Shown here one piece after another: positions 1-7,778 of a DNA stretch of 42,425 nucleotides. The notes beneath the pieces are model-generated. The model saw only the letters and a program-made list of their open reading frames with translations. It did not search any database and was not told where the DNA came from. The DNA lies in contig PAQI01000025.1 in NCBI GenBank assembly GCA_002709235.1, positions 1 to 42,425 on the forward strand, in the 5' to 3' direction. The translations under genes and the position numbers were made by a program. This DNA comes from Hirschia sp. GTDB lineage: Bacteria; Pseudomonadota; Alphaproteobacteria; Caulobacterales; Hyphomonadaceae. Every line of letters starts with the position of its first letter. Positions within the stretch are counted from its first letter, which is position 1.

Positions 1-341
1 GTGGAACGAGGAAAATGACACTATGGAATTCAAGGACCACAGGGAAGAGGGAAGATCAGAACCACAGGGAAGAGGGAAGAGTCGAAGGGAAGAGAGGGAT
101 GATGGTCCAGTGGAAGAGAGGGCTGCCCCGCACGCCGAGAGGCCCAGGGGCCGGCGGATTTGCTTGTTTTTGTGGTCCTGAGCAATACTAGGCAAAAGCG
201 GCGAAGCGGAAGCTGGAGACTCCACCTGCCACCGCTGTGTCGATACGACAGCGCCAAAGCGCCAGCGAACAATGAACGCATACTCAATTCCTCTACCATC
301 GGTCGTCTTCTTGAAGACGCTCTTGATCCTACCGCACCCAC
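1..341. other. Gene-free, repeat-bearing region downstream of rseP
   Basis: No convincing gene is visible in these 341 bases. The left part is GA-rich with short direct repeats. The middle part (about 120-230) has a GC-rich stretch and a small palindrome (TGGAG/CTCCA near 213-223). A 7-bp perfect inverted repeat with a 2-base loop lies at 304-319 (CGTCTTC/GAAGACG), but no T run follows it, so it is not a standard terminator. A 103-codon open frame on the minus strand covers most of the region; it is rich in Leu, Arg, Ser and Pro and looks like translated repeat rather than a protein. In related bacteria bamA directly follows rseP on the same strand, but no bamA-like reading frame appears here. 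Confidence 0.6.
36..80. repeat. GA-rich direct repeat, two perfect 20-bp copies
   Basis: The 20-base unit ACCACAGGGAAGAGGGAAGA occurs perfectly at 36-55 and again at 61-80, giving a 25-base period. Shorter degenerate echoes follow at about 86-99 (AGGGAAGAGAGGGA) and 111-122 (TGGAAGAGAGGG). One strand is almost all purine, which is unlike the coding DNA next to it. It may be part of a dispersed genomic repeat, but that cannot be shown from this window. Confidence 0.75.
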
Positions 342-1517
342 TTAAGACAACATGCGAGCGAAAACCTCAAGCACGCCTGTGCGTTTCAGGTCATTCCATG
401 TGACAGCGATAAAGAAAAGTCCAATAACAGCAAGCCCCCCACGCAGTAAGTATTCTTGCACACGCATGGAAACCTGCGATCCCACTATTGTTTCATAAAG
501 ACCCAGAATGGCGTGATAGCCGTCAAGCATTGGAATCGGCAGGAGGTTGAAGAAGCCAATACTGACCGAGAACAGTGCCGCCATCGCAGCCATACTGATG
601 AGGGCCCCTCGAAGCCTGTACGCCAACGGCACATCAACCTGCTTCATATGACTATCAACAAGCTTGTCTGCGAAATCTCCGATACCAAGCGGACCGCGCA
701 TTTTTTCGATGCTATCCTTGCCTGTGACGAGCCTTGTCAGCACCTTGATTGTCGCCCTGATCAAATTGACGGTCTTTTCGGCTCCGCTTGCCAATGCTGT
801 AATTGGATCTGCGCGCTCAATGCCTGTCGGGCGCTCGAATTGAATACCGATTTGTCCGACTTCCTCTTCGATATCGAGGGCTTCGTTGCGGTTGATCGTG
901 CGGCGTGGAGTCACCGTGATATCGAGATATTCCCCGTTTCTAAGAACACGAAAGAGCAATGCCTCTTCAGCGCTGTACTGAACTGGCAACATCACATCCT
1001 CGGGGGTCTTTACGGGCCGGTTTGCAATCTCCACAATGACGTCATCGGGCTTCAATCCAGCCGTAGCCGCGGGGCTGTCCTCCATTACTCTGCTGATGCC
1101 GACCCGTTCATAAACGGCTTCACCTAACGTCATCGACAGCACTGCATAGATCAATATTGCAAAGACGAAATTGATCATGGGACCAGCAAGAGAAACAATT
1201 ACGCGCTGCCAGGCTGCCAGTTCGGAATAGGGCTTCCCTACGACATTTGACTCGGATTTTTGCGAATCTCCTGGTGATTGCATCTCATCCACAAACTTCA
1301 CGAATCCACCCAGAGGTAGCCAATTTAGACGCCAACGCGTTCCGCGGCCGTCCGTTGTCTCTACAATCGAATCACCAAACCCAAAGGCGAATGATTCTAC
1401 CCCGGCACCAAAAAAGCGCCCTGCCAGGTAGTGACCAAATTCGTGAACGGTAACGACCACACCGATCAAAAGAATAAAAGGGACTACGGACCCAATTCCC
1501 GAAAACAAGGCTTCCAT
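342..1517 (-). CDS. rseP: RseP-type site-2 intramembrane zinc protease
   Basis: This 391-residue membrane protein has the M50 metalloprotease zinc motif HEFGH at residues 25-29 inside the first membrane segment. It has a single PDZ-like domain in the first half (around EDSPAATAGLKPDDVI) and a second active-site motif ending in LDG (NLLPIPMLDG) near the C terminus, followed by a last hydrophobic helix. The family cleaves membrane-anchored substrates, such as anti-sigma factors, within the bilayer; in Caulobacter the orthologue MmpA cleaves PodJ. The gene starts at an ATG preceded by AGGA, 42 bases after dxr, and is the last gene of the pyrH-frr-uppS-cdsA-dxr-rseP run. The length is normal for alphaproteobacterial members with one PDZ domain. 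Confidence 0.95.
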   Translation of the reverse strand: MEALFSGIGSVVPFILLIGVVVTVHEFGHYLAGRFFGAGVESFAFGFGDSIVETTDGRGTRWRLNWLPLGGFVKFVDEMQSPGDSQKSESNVVGKPYSELAAWQRVIVSLAGPMINFVFAILIYAVLSMTLGEAVYERVGISRVMEDSPAATAGLKPDDVIVEIANRPVKTPEDVMLPVQYSAEEALLFRVLRNGEYLDITVTPRRTINRNEALDIEEEVGQIGIQFERPTGIERADPITALASGAEKTVNLIRATIKVLTRLVTGKDSIEKMRGPLGIGDFADKLVDSHMKQVDVPLAYRLRGALISMAAMAALFSVSIGFFNLLPIPMLDGYHAILGLYETIVGSQVSMRVQEYLLRGGLAVIGLFFIAVTWNDLKRTGVLEVFARMLS

Positions 1518-1559
1518 CTAATTTACGTCCTTTCGGAATTGCATCCTGTGGCTTGTCAC

Positions 1560-2744
1560 TCAAGCCGCGTGTGTCTTGAGCAAATCAGAGGCTACTTGTC
1601 GAGCGGCACGATCTATTTCGAAAACGTCTTCGAATGATGATGGTGCGTTTGAAGCCCCTGATTGTGACATGAATGCGTCCATAACTTGACGGTTCAACTC
1701 GACAATCGACAAGAACCCGATTTCACGCCGCAAAAATGATTCCACCGCAATTTCATTGGCTGCGTTCATCACACATGGAACAACACCGCCAGCGCGAAAT
1801 GCATCTCTGGCTAGATTGATTGCTGGAAATCTGACGGGGTCATGAGCTTCGAAACTCAATGTTGCGAGCTTGGCAAGGTCGAGGCGCTCCACGCCGGGAA
1901 CAGGCATTCTGTGGGGCCAGGCTATAGCGTAAGATATTGGTGTTTTCATATCCGGCATGCCCAATTGGGCCAGCACCGATCCATCATCATAGCAAACCAT
2001 GCTGTGAATGATCGATTGCGGATGAATCAGGACATCTATGTTCCTTTCATCCATTCTGAACAGATAGGCTGCCTCAATGAGCTCCAATCCCTTGTTCATC
2101 ATGGTCGCACTATCGATCGAAATCTTTGCGCCCATTGTCCAGTTTGGATGTGCAAGAGCCTGATCGGGGCTGACATATATCATGTCTTCAATGTCCAGGG
2201 TCCGAAATGGGCCACCAGATGCTGTTAGAATCAGTTTCTCGACTCGCTCTCGTCGATCCAGAACCTGAAATATCGCATTGTGTTCAGAATCTACAGGAAG
2301 CAGAGTTGCTCCGTGCGTTTCGCTTTCCTTGAGCAAAAGTTCACCAGCACAAACCAGGCTTTCCTTGTTTGCAAGCGCAACATTCGCCCCCTGGCGAACG
2401 GCTTGAAGCGTAGGCGCCAGAGCAGCCGCACCCATAATCGCACTAACAATAGTATCAGCGGGGATAGCAGCCGCTTCATCAATGGCCTGCTGACCGGCTG
2501 CAACCTCTGTGGCGGTTCCCTGCAGCGCCCGCTTGAGGTCATCGAACAGGGTTTCGTCCGCGATAACTGCAAGCTCTGCCTGCGTTCTAATAGCGGCTTC
2601 CGCCAGTTTTTTCACGTTTGAGTTAGCGGTGAGCGCGACCACTTTAAAGCGGTCATTCGCCCCTTCCTCAGTCAATATCGACAGAGTTGAGTCACCGATA
2701 GAGCCCGTCGCGCCCAGTACAGATATCCGTTTCGGATCGTTCAA
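1560..2744 (-). CDS. dxr: 1-deoxy-D-xylulose 5-phosphate reductoisomerase
   Basis: This 394-residue enzyme converts DXP to 2-C-methyl-D-erythritol 4-phosphate with NADPH, the first committed step of the MEP isoprenoid pathway. The NADPH-binding motif GATGSIG is at residues 11-17. The metal and substrate site is seen in PVDSEHNAIFQ, followed by LTASGGPFR and the MNKGLELIEA helix. Length matches the family. The start is a TTG: an in-frame TAG lies seven codons upstream, no ATG exists before the nucleotide-binding motif, and an AGAGGA stretch sits at a reasonable distance. Its product feeds undecaprenyl diphosphate synthesis by the neighbouring uppS. Confidence 0.96.
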   Translation of the reverse strand: MNDPKRISVLGATGSIGDSTLSILTEEGANDRFKVVALTANSNVKKLAEAAIRTQAELAVIADETLFDDLKRALQGTATEVAAGQQAIDEAAAIPADTIVSAIMGAAALAPTLQAVRQGANVALANKESLVCAGELLLKESETHGATLLPVDSEHNAIFQVLDRRERVEKLILTASGGPFRTLDIEDMIYVSPDQALAHPNWTMGAKISIDSATMMNKGLELIEAAYLFRMDERNIDVLIHPQSIIHSMVCYDDGSVLAQLGMPDMKTPISYAIAWPHRMPVPGVERLDLAKLATLSFEAHDPVRFPAINLARDAFRAGGVVPCVMNAANEIAVESFLRREIGFLSIVELNRQVMDAFMSQSGASNAPSSFEDVFEIDRAARQVASDLLKTHAA

Positions 2745-2781
2745 TCTCTCTGTCCTCTTCTGCTACGCAAGTCAGACCTTA

Positions 2782-3621
2782 TCAGCTCAGTCTTAAAGCT
2801 GGTATCAAGGCATCGCAAACTGTCAGAACTGATACCGTCGCCATGAGAGAATCCAAACGATCCAAAACTCCACCGTGACCAGGAATTACGCCAGAAGTGT
2901 CTTTGACACCGAATTGCCTCTTCCACCACGATTCCATCAGATCGCCGAACTGCGCAACAATGGAAATCACGCCAGCAAACACCCCAAAATGGATCAGGGA
3001 GTGATCTGTAAACCTGGATAAGGCCAATCCTGCAACGATAGTACAGAACATTGCACCCAATACGCCCGTCCAGGTCTTGTTGGGGCTGTTATTGGGCGAA
3101 AACCTTGGACCTCCAAACCCCTTCCCGGCCAGAAATGCGGCAATATCAGTTGTCCAAACCAGCCCCATGACCAGGATCAAGAACACGCCGCCTTCCGTCC
3201 ACTCATTGCGGATCAGCACAAATGCACCGAACGGAAACGAGACGTATAGTGCGCCAAATCCATAGGATATGGCTGATCGCTTCATCAAAATGGCTGCAAT
3301 TGAGATCAGCAGGGCTCCAATCAATGAATAGATCGCCAGATACCCAAATCCATAATGTGCAATCAAGATCGAAATACCGGCGAGCAAAACCAGTGAAGCA
3401 GGAAAAACAAGCCCAGCTTTTTTATCTGCTTTCATCGACACCATTCGTGACCATTCTAGTGCCGCAAAAACTGCGCAGACTGCCGTTGCCGCAGCAAGCC
3501 AGAATCCCCCCATCAACACCACCCAGATACCGAGCGGTGCCATGATCAGCCCAGCCACAAGGCGGACCATTAACTCATTGTTTTTGTTAGCAGGTTTGCT
3601 TGGCTCAGGTTCCGCGCCCAT
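2782..3621 (-). CDS. cdsA: Phosphatidate cytidylyltransferase
   Basis: This integral membrane enzyme makes CDP-diacylglycerol from phosphatidate and CTP at the entry to phospholipid synthesis. It has about eight hydrophobic segments and a C-terminal family signature with SPNKTWTGVLGA and later GVIPGHGGVLDRLDSL, which carries the conserved Asp of the CDP-alcohol site. Start choice is uncertain: the ATG at 3621 (MGAEPEPSK) lies just after the uppS stop, while a GTG at 3669 would overlap uppS. Neither has a strong ribosome site. The position between uppS and dxr is the standard order for this cluster. Confidence 0.92.
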   Translation of the reverse strand: MGAEPEPSKPANKNNELMVRLVAGLIMAPLGIWVVLMGGFWLAAATAVCAVFAALEWSRMVSMKADKKAGLVFPASLVLLAGISILIAHYGFGYLAIYSLIGALLISIAAILMKRSAISYGFGALYVSFPFGAFVLIRNEWTEGGVFLILVMGLVWTTDIAAFLAGKGFGGPRFSPNNSPNKTWTGVLGAMFCTIVAGLALSRFTDHSLIHFGVFAGVISIVAQFGDLMESWWKRQFGVKDTSGVIPGHGGVLDRLDSLMATVSVLTVCDALIPALRLS

Positions 3622-3634
3622 AAAAGTGCTGTTC

Positions 3635-4354
3635 TCAGCTTGAAGCGAGGCCTCCGTACCGTCTGTCACGGGCTCTGAATGTATCAATGGCTTGTTCCAA
3701 ATCACGCCGATCGAAATCCGGCCAAAGTACATCGAGAAATATCAGTTCTGAATAGGCAATGTTCCAGAGCAGAAAGTTGCTTATTCTCTGCTCTCCACTG
3801 GTCCGCAAGAGAATGTCCGCGTCTGGCAATTCAGAGGACCATAAATTATTGCGGATCAAATTCTCGTCAATTTGATCTATGCTTAGCTTACCTGATTCAG
3901 CTGCCGCTGCAATCGACCGAACGGCGTCCACCAGTTCTGCTCGTCCACCATAATTGAATGCGATATTCAGATTAAACGCTGTATTATTGGCAGTCACTTC
4001 TTCGCATTCAGTGATCAGCGCGATCAGATCATCTTTCAGTCTCTCTCTCGAGCCGAAAATTCTGATCTTCACCCCCGCCTTGTGAAGCCGCTTGAGATCT
4101 CTATGCACATAGAGTCTCAAGAGCCCGAACAAAGCATCAATTTCGTCCGCTGGTCTGCTCCAGTTTTCTGTCGAAAAAGAAAACACGGTCAGGTGTTCGA
4201 TGCCAAGCTCATTGGCGGCATCAACTGTACGGCGCAGAGCCTCCAAACCCTGCTGGTGTCCAAAGGCACGAGGCTTTCCCCTGGCCTTCGCCCATCGTCC
4301 ATTGCCATCCATGATGATAGCCACATGGCGAGGTATTTGGCCGGCCTGGTTCAT
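3635..4354 (-). CDS. uppS: Isoprenyl transferase (undecaprenyl diphosphate synthase)
   Basis: This cytosolic cis-prenyltransferase extends farnesyl diphosphate with isopentenyl diphosphate to make the C55 carrier lipid for cell-wall synthesis. The signature HVAIIMDGNGRWAK with catalytic Asp16 is at the N terminus. FSFSTENW, FNYGGRAELVDA and the diphosphate-binding end region (LPDADILLRTSGEQRISNF) are also present. The chosen start is the ATG at 4354, with GGTGGA upstream; the frame stays open to a TTG at 4375. It lies between frr and cdsA on the same strand. Confidence 0.95.
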   Translation of the reverse strand: MNQAGQIPRHVAIIMDGNGRWAKARGKPRAFGHQQGLEALRRTVDAANELGIEHLTVFSFSTENWSRPADEIDALFGLLRLYVHRDLKRLHKAGVKIRIFGSRERLKDDLIALITECEEVTANNTAFNLNIAFNYGGRAELVDAVRSIAAAAESGKLSIDQIDENLIRNNLWSSELPDADILLRTSGEQRISNFLLWNIAYSELIFLDVLWPDFDRRDLEQAIDTFRARDRRYGGLASS

Positions 4355-4401
4355 AGATATTTCCACCGCACCCAAGAATCACAAATCACTCAAACAGGTT
4401 G

Positions 4402-4971
4402 CTATACCTGCATGATCTCCTCTTCCTTGTGCTTGAGGGAATCGTCAATTCTGGAGATGAATTTATCCGTTAGCTTTTGAACATCTTCTTCCAAGGACTT
4501 TTGTTCATCCTTCGAGATGTCTCCGGCTTTTTCCATTTTCTTGAGAGTGTCCATTCCATCGCGGCGCACATTGCGGATAGCAACACGCGCGCTTTCAGAA
4601 TATTTACCAGCCATCTTGGCCAGTTCAGCGCGACGTTCTTCATTTAGCGCGGGTATCGGAATTCGTAGATTCTGACCGTCTACAACCGGGTTCAACCCCA
4701 GACCGGACTCCCGAATGGCCTTATCTGTCGCTCCGACCAGGGTTTTATCCCAGATATTGACTGTGATCATTCGTGGTTCTGGCACCCCGATGGTGCCGAC
4801 CTGTGAAATCGGTGTTGGCGAGCCATACGCCATCACATTCACACTATCGAGAAGACTCGCTGACGCTCGCCCCGTACGAAGGCCGGAAAATTCGCCTTTA
4901 AGAGAAGAAATAGCACCTTCCATGCGGCGCTCGAGATCTTTCAGATCAAAACTTGCAGACTCATCCGACAT
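4402..4971 (-). CDS. frr: Ribosome recycling factor
   Basis: This 189-residue protein splits post-termination ribosomes together with EF-G. The sequence has the typical pattern: an acidic N-terminal helix, the conserved [12 protein letters not shown] segment, the small beta domain ([13 protein letters not shown]), then [15 protein letters not shown] and a long C-terminal helix bundle. Full length is normal for the family (about 185). The ATG is preceded by GGAAAAG. It sits 15 bases after pyrH, the usual pairing. Confidence 0.97.
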   Translation of the reverse strand: MSDESASFDLKDLERRMEGAISSLKGEFSGLRTGRASASLLDSVNVMAYGSPTPISQVGTIGVPEPRMITVNIWDKTLVGATDKAIRESGLGLNPVVDGQNLRIPIPALNEERRAELAKMAGKYSESARVAIRNVRRDGMDTLKKMEKAGDISKDEQKSLEEDVQKLTDKFISRIDDSLKHKEEEIMQV

Positions 4972-4986
4972 ATCTTTTCCCTTGTA

Positions 4987-5733
4987 TTATATCGCTTCTT
5001 GACCCGGTCCGTTGATTATCGTGAACACGCCACGACCATTCAGTACATCGGCAAGCGATCCTTCCTCATGAATCGAGAAGACCACGATGGGGATTTTATT
5101 CTCCCTCATCAAGCTTATAGCAGTTGCGTCCATAACTTTGAGATCTTTTGTCAGAACCTCAAGATAATCCAGCTGGTCATAGCGGGTAGCTTCAGGGTCC
5201 AGTTTCGGGTCAGCGGTATAGACGCCATCAACCTGAGTGCCCTTCAAGAGAGCATCGCATCCCATCTCTGCTGCCCGAAGAGCTGCACCGGTGTCTGTTG
5301 TAAAAAATGGATTTCCCGTGCCCGCAGCAAAGATAACCACGCGCCCTTTTTCCATATGACGCATGGCTCTGCGTCGAATGAAGGGTTCACACACCTTATT
5401 CATTTCAACGGCGCTTTGAACACGCGAAGGCACACCAAGGCTCTCGAGAGCTCCCTGCATGGCAAGCGCATTCATGACAGTGGCAATCATACCCATGCTG
5501 TCGGCTTGTGCCCGATCCATGCCCTGACCGACACCTTTGAGCCCTCTGAAAATATTGCCGCCACCAATGACAAGGCAAACTTCGGCACCACTTTCGATAG
5601 CTTGCTTGATTTCCAAAGCGATAGATCGACACTCTGCCATATCTATCCCGAAGCCTTCAGGTCCCATCAGCGCTTCTCCTGATATCTTCAGGAGTACTCG
5701 CTTGAATTTGAGGTTACCTTGTTCGTCGGTCAT
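4987..5733 (-). CDS. pyrH: UMP kinase
   Basis: This 248-residue bacterial UMP kinase of the amino-acid kinase fold makes UDP from UMP and ATP. Visible motifs are the N-terminal [10 protein letters not shown], the GGGNIFRG loop, the [13 protein letters not shown] segment, and DGVYTADP near the nucleotide-binding C-terminal half. It begins at an ATG about 70 bases after tsf, on the far side of a strong terminator. It may therefore have its own promoter or depend on read-through. It is followed closely by frr. Confidence 0.97.
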   Translation of the reverse strand: MTDEQGNLKFKRVLLKISGEALMGPEGFGIDMAECRSIALEIKQAIESGAEVCLVIGGGNIFRGLKGVGQGMDRAQADSMGMIATVMNALAMQGALESLGVPSRVQSAVEMNKVCEPFIRRRAMRHMEKGRVVIFAAGTGNPFFTTDTGAALRAAEMGCDALLKGTQVDGVYTADPKLDPEATRYDQLDYLEVLTKDLKVMDATAISLMRENKIPIVVFSIHEEGSLADVLNGRGVFTIINGPGQEAI

Positions 5734-5763
5734 CTGGCGTGGCCCCGCTTGCTAACAGCACTC

Positions 5764-5793
5764 AAAAAAAGAGAGCGAGACCAGCTCGCTCTC
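5764..5793 (-). terminator. Rho-independent terminator after tsf
   Basis: On the minus strand a perfect 9-bp stem (GAGAGCGAG / CTCGCTCTC) with a 5-base loop is followed directly by seven Ts. It starts 14 bases beyond the tsf stop codon and lies before pyrH. It should end most rpsB-tsf transcripts, which would allow much higher expression of those two genes than of pyrH and the genes beyond. Confidence 0.9.
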
Positions 5794-5806
5794 CCTGATT
5801 TTCCAA

Positions 5807-6739
5807 CTAACCGCCTTTGGTGGCTGCGGCGACTTCTGCCGCGAAGTCTTCTTCTTCTTTTTCAATCCCATCGCCCAATCGGAGCATTCTGAACCCCTTG
5901 AATTTGACGGGTGCACCGGCTTGCGCCTTGGCATTTTCGATGTATTGACCGACGGAAACATCCGGATCCATCACGAAAGCCTGTTCGAGCAGAACGACTT
6001 CCTTGAAGTATTTTTTCATCCGGCCTTCGATCATCTTTTCGATGACATTGTCGGGCTTGCCTGACTCCCTGGCCTGGTCAGTAAGCACCTGCTTCTCACG
6101 CTCGACTTCTTCAGCATCCAGCTCTTCCACAGTTGCAGAAAGCGGGTTGGTTGCAGCAACATGCATGGCCACCTTACGTGCAACTTCTTCCAGCGCGGAA
6201 GCATCACCGTCTGATTCAAGCGCAACCAGCACACCAATCTTGCCAAGACCATCGGCGGTAACCGAGTGCACGTATGAGGCAACAACACCTTTATCGACAG
6301 ACAGAGCTTCTGTGCGACGCAGTGCCATGTTTTCACCGATCTTGGCGATCATGCGCTGCAGCTGATCGGAAATGCTACCGTCTCCGCCGTCTGTTGCAGA
6401 CATAGCTGCCAGCTTCTCAACATCACCATCTGCAGACAACGCCGCAGTTGCGATATCCTTCACTGCTTTCTGGAAGCCTTCATTGCGTGCAACGAAGTCT
6501 GTTTCAGCGTTTACTTCGACCAAAGCACCCTGGCTTCCGTCTGTGGCAACACCGACTAGACCGTCTGCAGCAACACGGCCAGCTTTCTTGCCGGCCTTCG
6601 CAATGCCCTTGGCACGAAGCCAATCCATGGCGGCTTCCATGTTACCATCATTTTCTGCAAGCGCCTTCTTGCAGTCCATCATACCGGCGCCGGATTTTTC
6701 ACGCAGTTCCTTGACTGACGCTGCCGTAATAGCGGCCAT
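5807..6739 (-). CDS. tsf: Translation elongation factor Ts
   Basis: This 310-residue nucleotide-exchange factor for EF-Tu shows the N-terminal UBA-like region ([19 protein letters not shown]), the EF-Tu contact motif [10 protein letters not shown], two core subdomains, and a C-terminal module ending in acidic and Ala-rich residues. The ATG is preceded by AAGGGG. The gene follows rpsB by 47 bases and ends just before a strong terminator, so the two probably form one highly expressed unit. Confidence 0.97.
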   Translation of the reverse strand: MAAITAASVKELREKSGAGMMDCKKALAENDGNMEAAMDWLRAKGIAKAGKKAGRVAADGLVGVATDGSQGALVEVNAETDFVARNEGFQKAVKDIATAALSADGDVEKLAAMSATDGGDGSISDQLQRMIAKIGENMALRRTEALSVDKGVVASYVHSVTADGLGKIGVLVALESDGDASALEEVARKVAMHVAATNPLSATVEELDAEEVEREKQVLTDQARESGKPDNVIEKMIEGRMKKYFKEVVLLEQAFVMDPDVSVGQYIENAKAQAGAPVKFKGFRMLRLGDGIEKEEEDFAAEVAAATKGG

Positions 6740-6786
6740 GACTGATACCCCTTCAGGTTCGTTTAAACCAATGAGTTGTTTCGACC

Positions 6787-7644
6787 TTAGCCTTCGGAAG
6801 CTTCCGTTTTGACTTCTTCCTTGGCTTCGGACTCTGTCGGAACTTCACCTTCAACGGCAGCGACTTCAGCTGCGGGCGCTGCTTCTTCAGCAACTTCCTC
6901 TAGTGCAGGTTCGACGATGAACTCTTCTTCGCCAAGATCCACACCCATAGCGAGGGAAGATTCAGCCAGACCATCAAGAACAGCGTCAGCAAAGAGGTTC
7001 ATGTAGAGCTGAATTGCGCGAGAGGCGTCGTCATTGCCTGGAATTGGAAAATCGACTTCATCCGGATCGCAGTTCGTATCAACGATAGCGACAACAGGAA
7101 TACCCAGTTTGCGAGCTTCTTTGACCGCAATGGCTTCCTTGTTGGTGTCGATAACGATCATCAGGGTCGGAATACCACCCATGTTACGAATTCCACCCAG
7201 CGCGCGGTGAAGCTTCTCGCGTTCGCGCGTACGGTTCAGAATTTCCTTCTTGGTCAGACCGACGGTCTCTCCACCAAGCAGATCATCAAGTTCACGAAGA
7301 CGCTTGATCGAGTTCGAAACAGTCGACCAGTTGGTCAGCGTTCCGCCGAGCCAACGGTGGTTCATGTAATATTGCGCACAACGCTCGGCAGCTTCTGCCA
7401 CAGCATCCGACGCTTGACGTTTTGTTCCAACAAAAAGAACGCGGCCACCTTTTGCAATGGTGTCGCGAATCTGAACCAGAGCCTGGTGCAACAGGGGTAC
7501 GGTTTGCGAAAGGTCGAGGATGTGAATGCCGGACCGTGCACCAAAGATGTAACGATCCATCTTGGGATTCCAGCGGTGTTCCTGGTGACCGAAGTGAACG
7601 CCAGCTTCCAAAAGCTGACGCATGCTGAACTCAGGCAGCGCCAT
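6787..7644 (-). CDS. rpsB: 30S ribosomal protein S2
   Basis: This 285-residue S2 protein has the family start [14 protein letters not shown], the RWNPKM segment, LFVGTKRQA, the [12 protein letters not shown] block and the [14 protein letters not shown] and IPGNDDA motifs. After about residue 235 it carries an acidic, Ala- and Glu-rich tail of some 50 residues, longer than in E. coli; such tails are common in alphaproteobacteria. A strong ribosome site (AAGGAGA) precedes the ATG. It is first in the rpsB-tsf unit. Confidence 0.97.
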   Translation of the reverse strand: MALPEFSMRQLLEAGVHFGHQEHRWNPKMDRYIFGARSGIHILDLSQTVPLLHQALVQIRDTIAKGGRVLFVGTKRQASDAVAEAAERCAQYYMNHRWLGGTLTNWSTVSNSIKRLRELDDLLGGETVGLTKKEILNRTREREKLHRALGGIRNMGGIPTLMIVIDTNKEAIAVKEARKLGIPVVAIVDTNCDPDEVDFPIPGNDDASRAIQLYMNLFADAVLDGLAESSLAMGVDLGEEEFIVEPALEEVAEEAAPAAEVAAVEGEVPTESEAKEEVKTEASEG

Positions 7645-7730
7645 AGTAATTTCTCCTTACCGGTTGGCCGCCGCAGGCAAGCTGATTTAACAGCACCGGA
7701 ATTGCGCCTGCGTGTCGGGATATTTGAGGG

Positions 7731-7758
7731 CTTATACTCTTTTTTTTACGGGAAGCAA
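7731..7758 (-). promoter_or_regulatory. Candidate promoter for rpsB-tsf
   Basis: Between dnaE and rpsB on the minus strand there is TTGCTT (7758-7753), a 16-base spacer that includes an A8 tract, and TATAAG (7736-7731). This would give a leader of about 80 bases before the rpsB ATG. A small stem (ACGGG/CCCGT) overlaps the -35 box. A separate promoter is expected because ribosomal genes need far more transcript than dnaE. The call rests only on the match to a sigma-70-like pattern. Confidence 0.4.
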
Positions 7759-7778
7759 CCCGTGAAGAAGCGTAGATA

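Noticed and set aside
304-319. Perfect 7-bp inverted repeat after rseP as a terminator
   Set aside because: The loop is only two bases and no T run follows on the minus strand.
30-341. 103-codon minus-strand frame downstream of rseP as a protein gene
   Set aside because: Its composition is Leu/Arg/Ser/Pro-rich, it covers the DNA repeats, it has no clear ribosome site, and it looks like translated repeat DNA.
456-1127. 223-codon plus-strand frame opposite rseP
   Set aside because: It is an antisense shadow of a gene with clear family motifs on the minus strand and has no recognisable features of its own.
7739-7760. Hairpin ACGGG/CCCGT next to a run of eight Ts (plus strand) after dnaE, as a terminator
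   Set aside because: On the minus strand the run after the stem is A, not T, and on the plus strand the T run comes before the stem, so it has the wrong orientation for a terminator in either direction.
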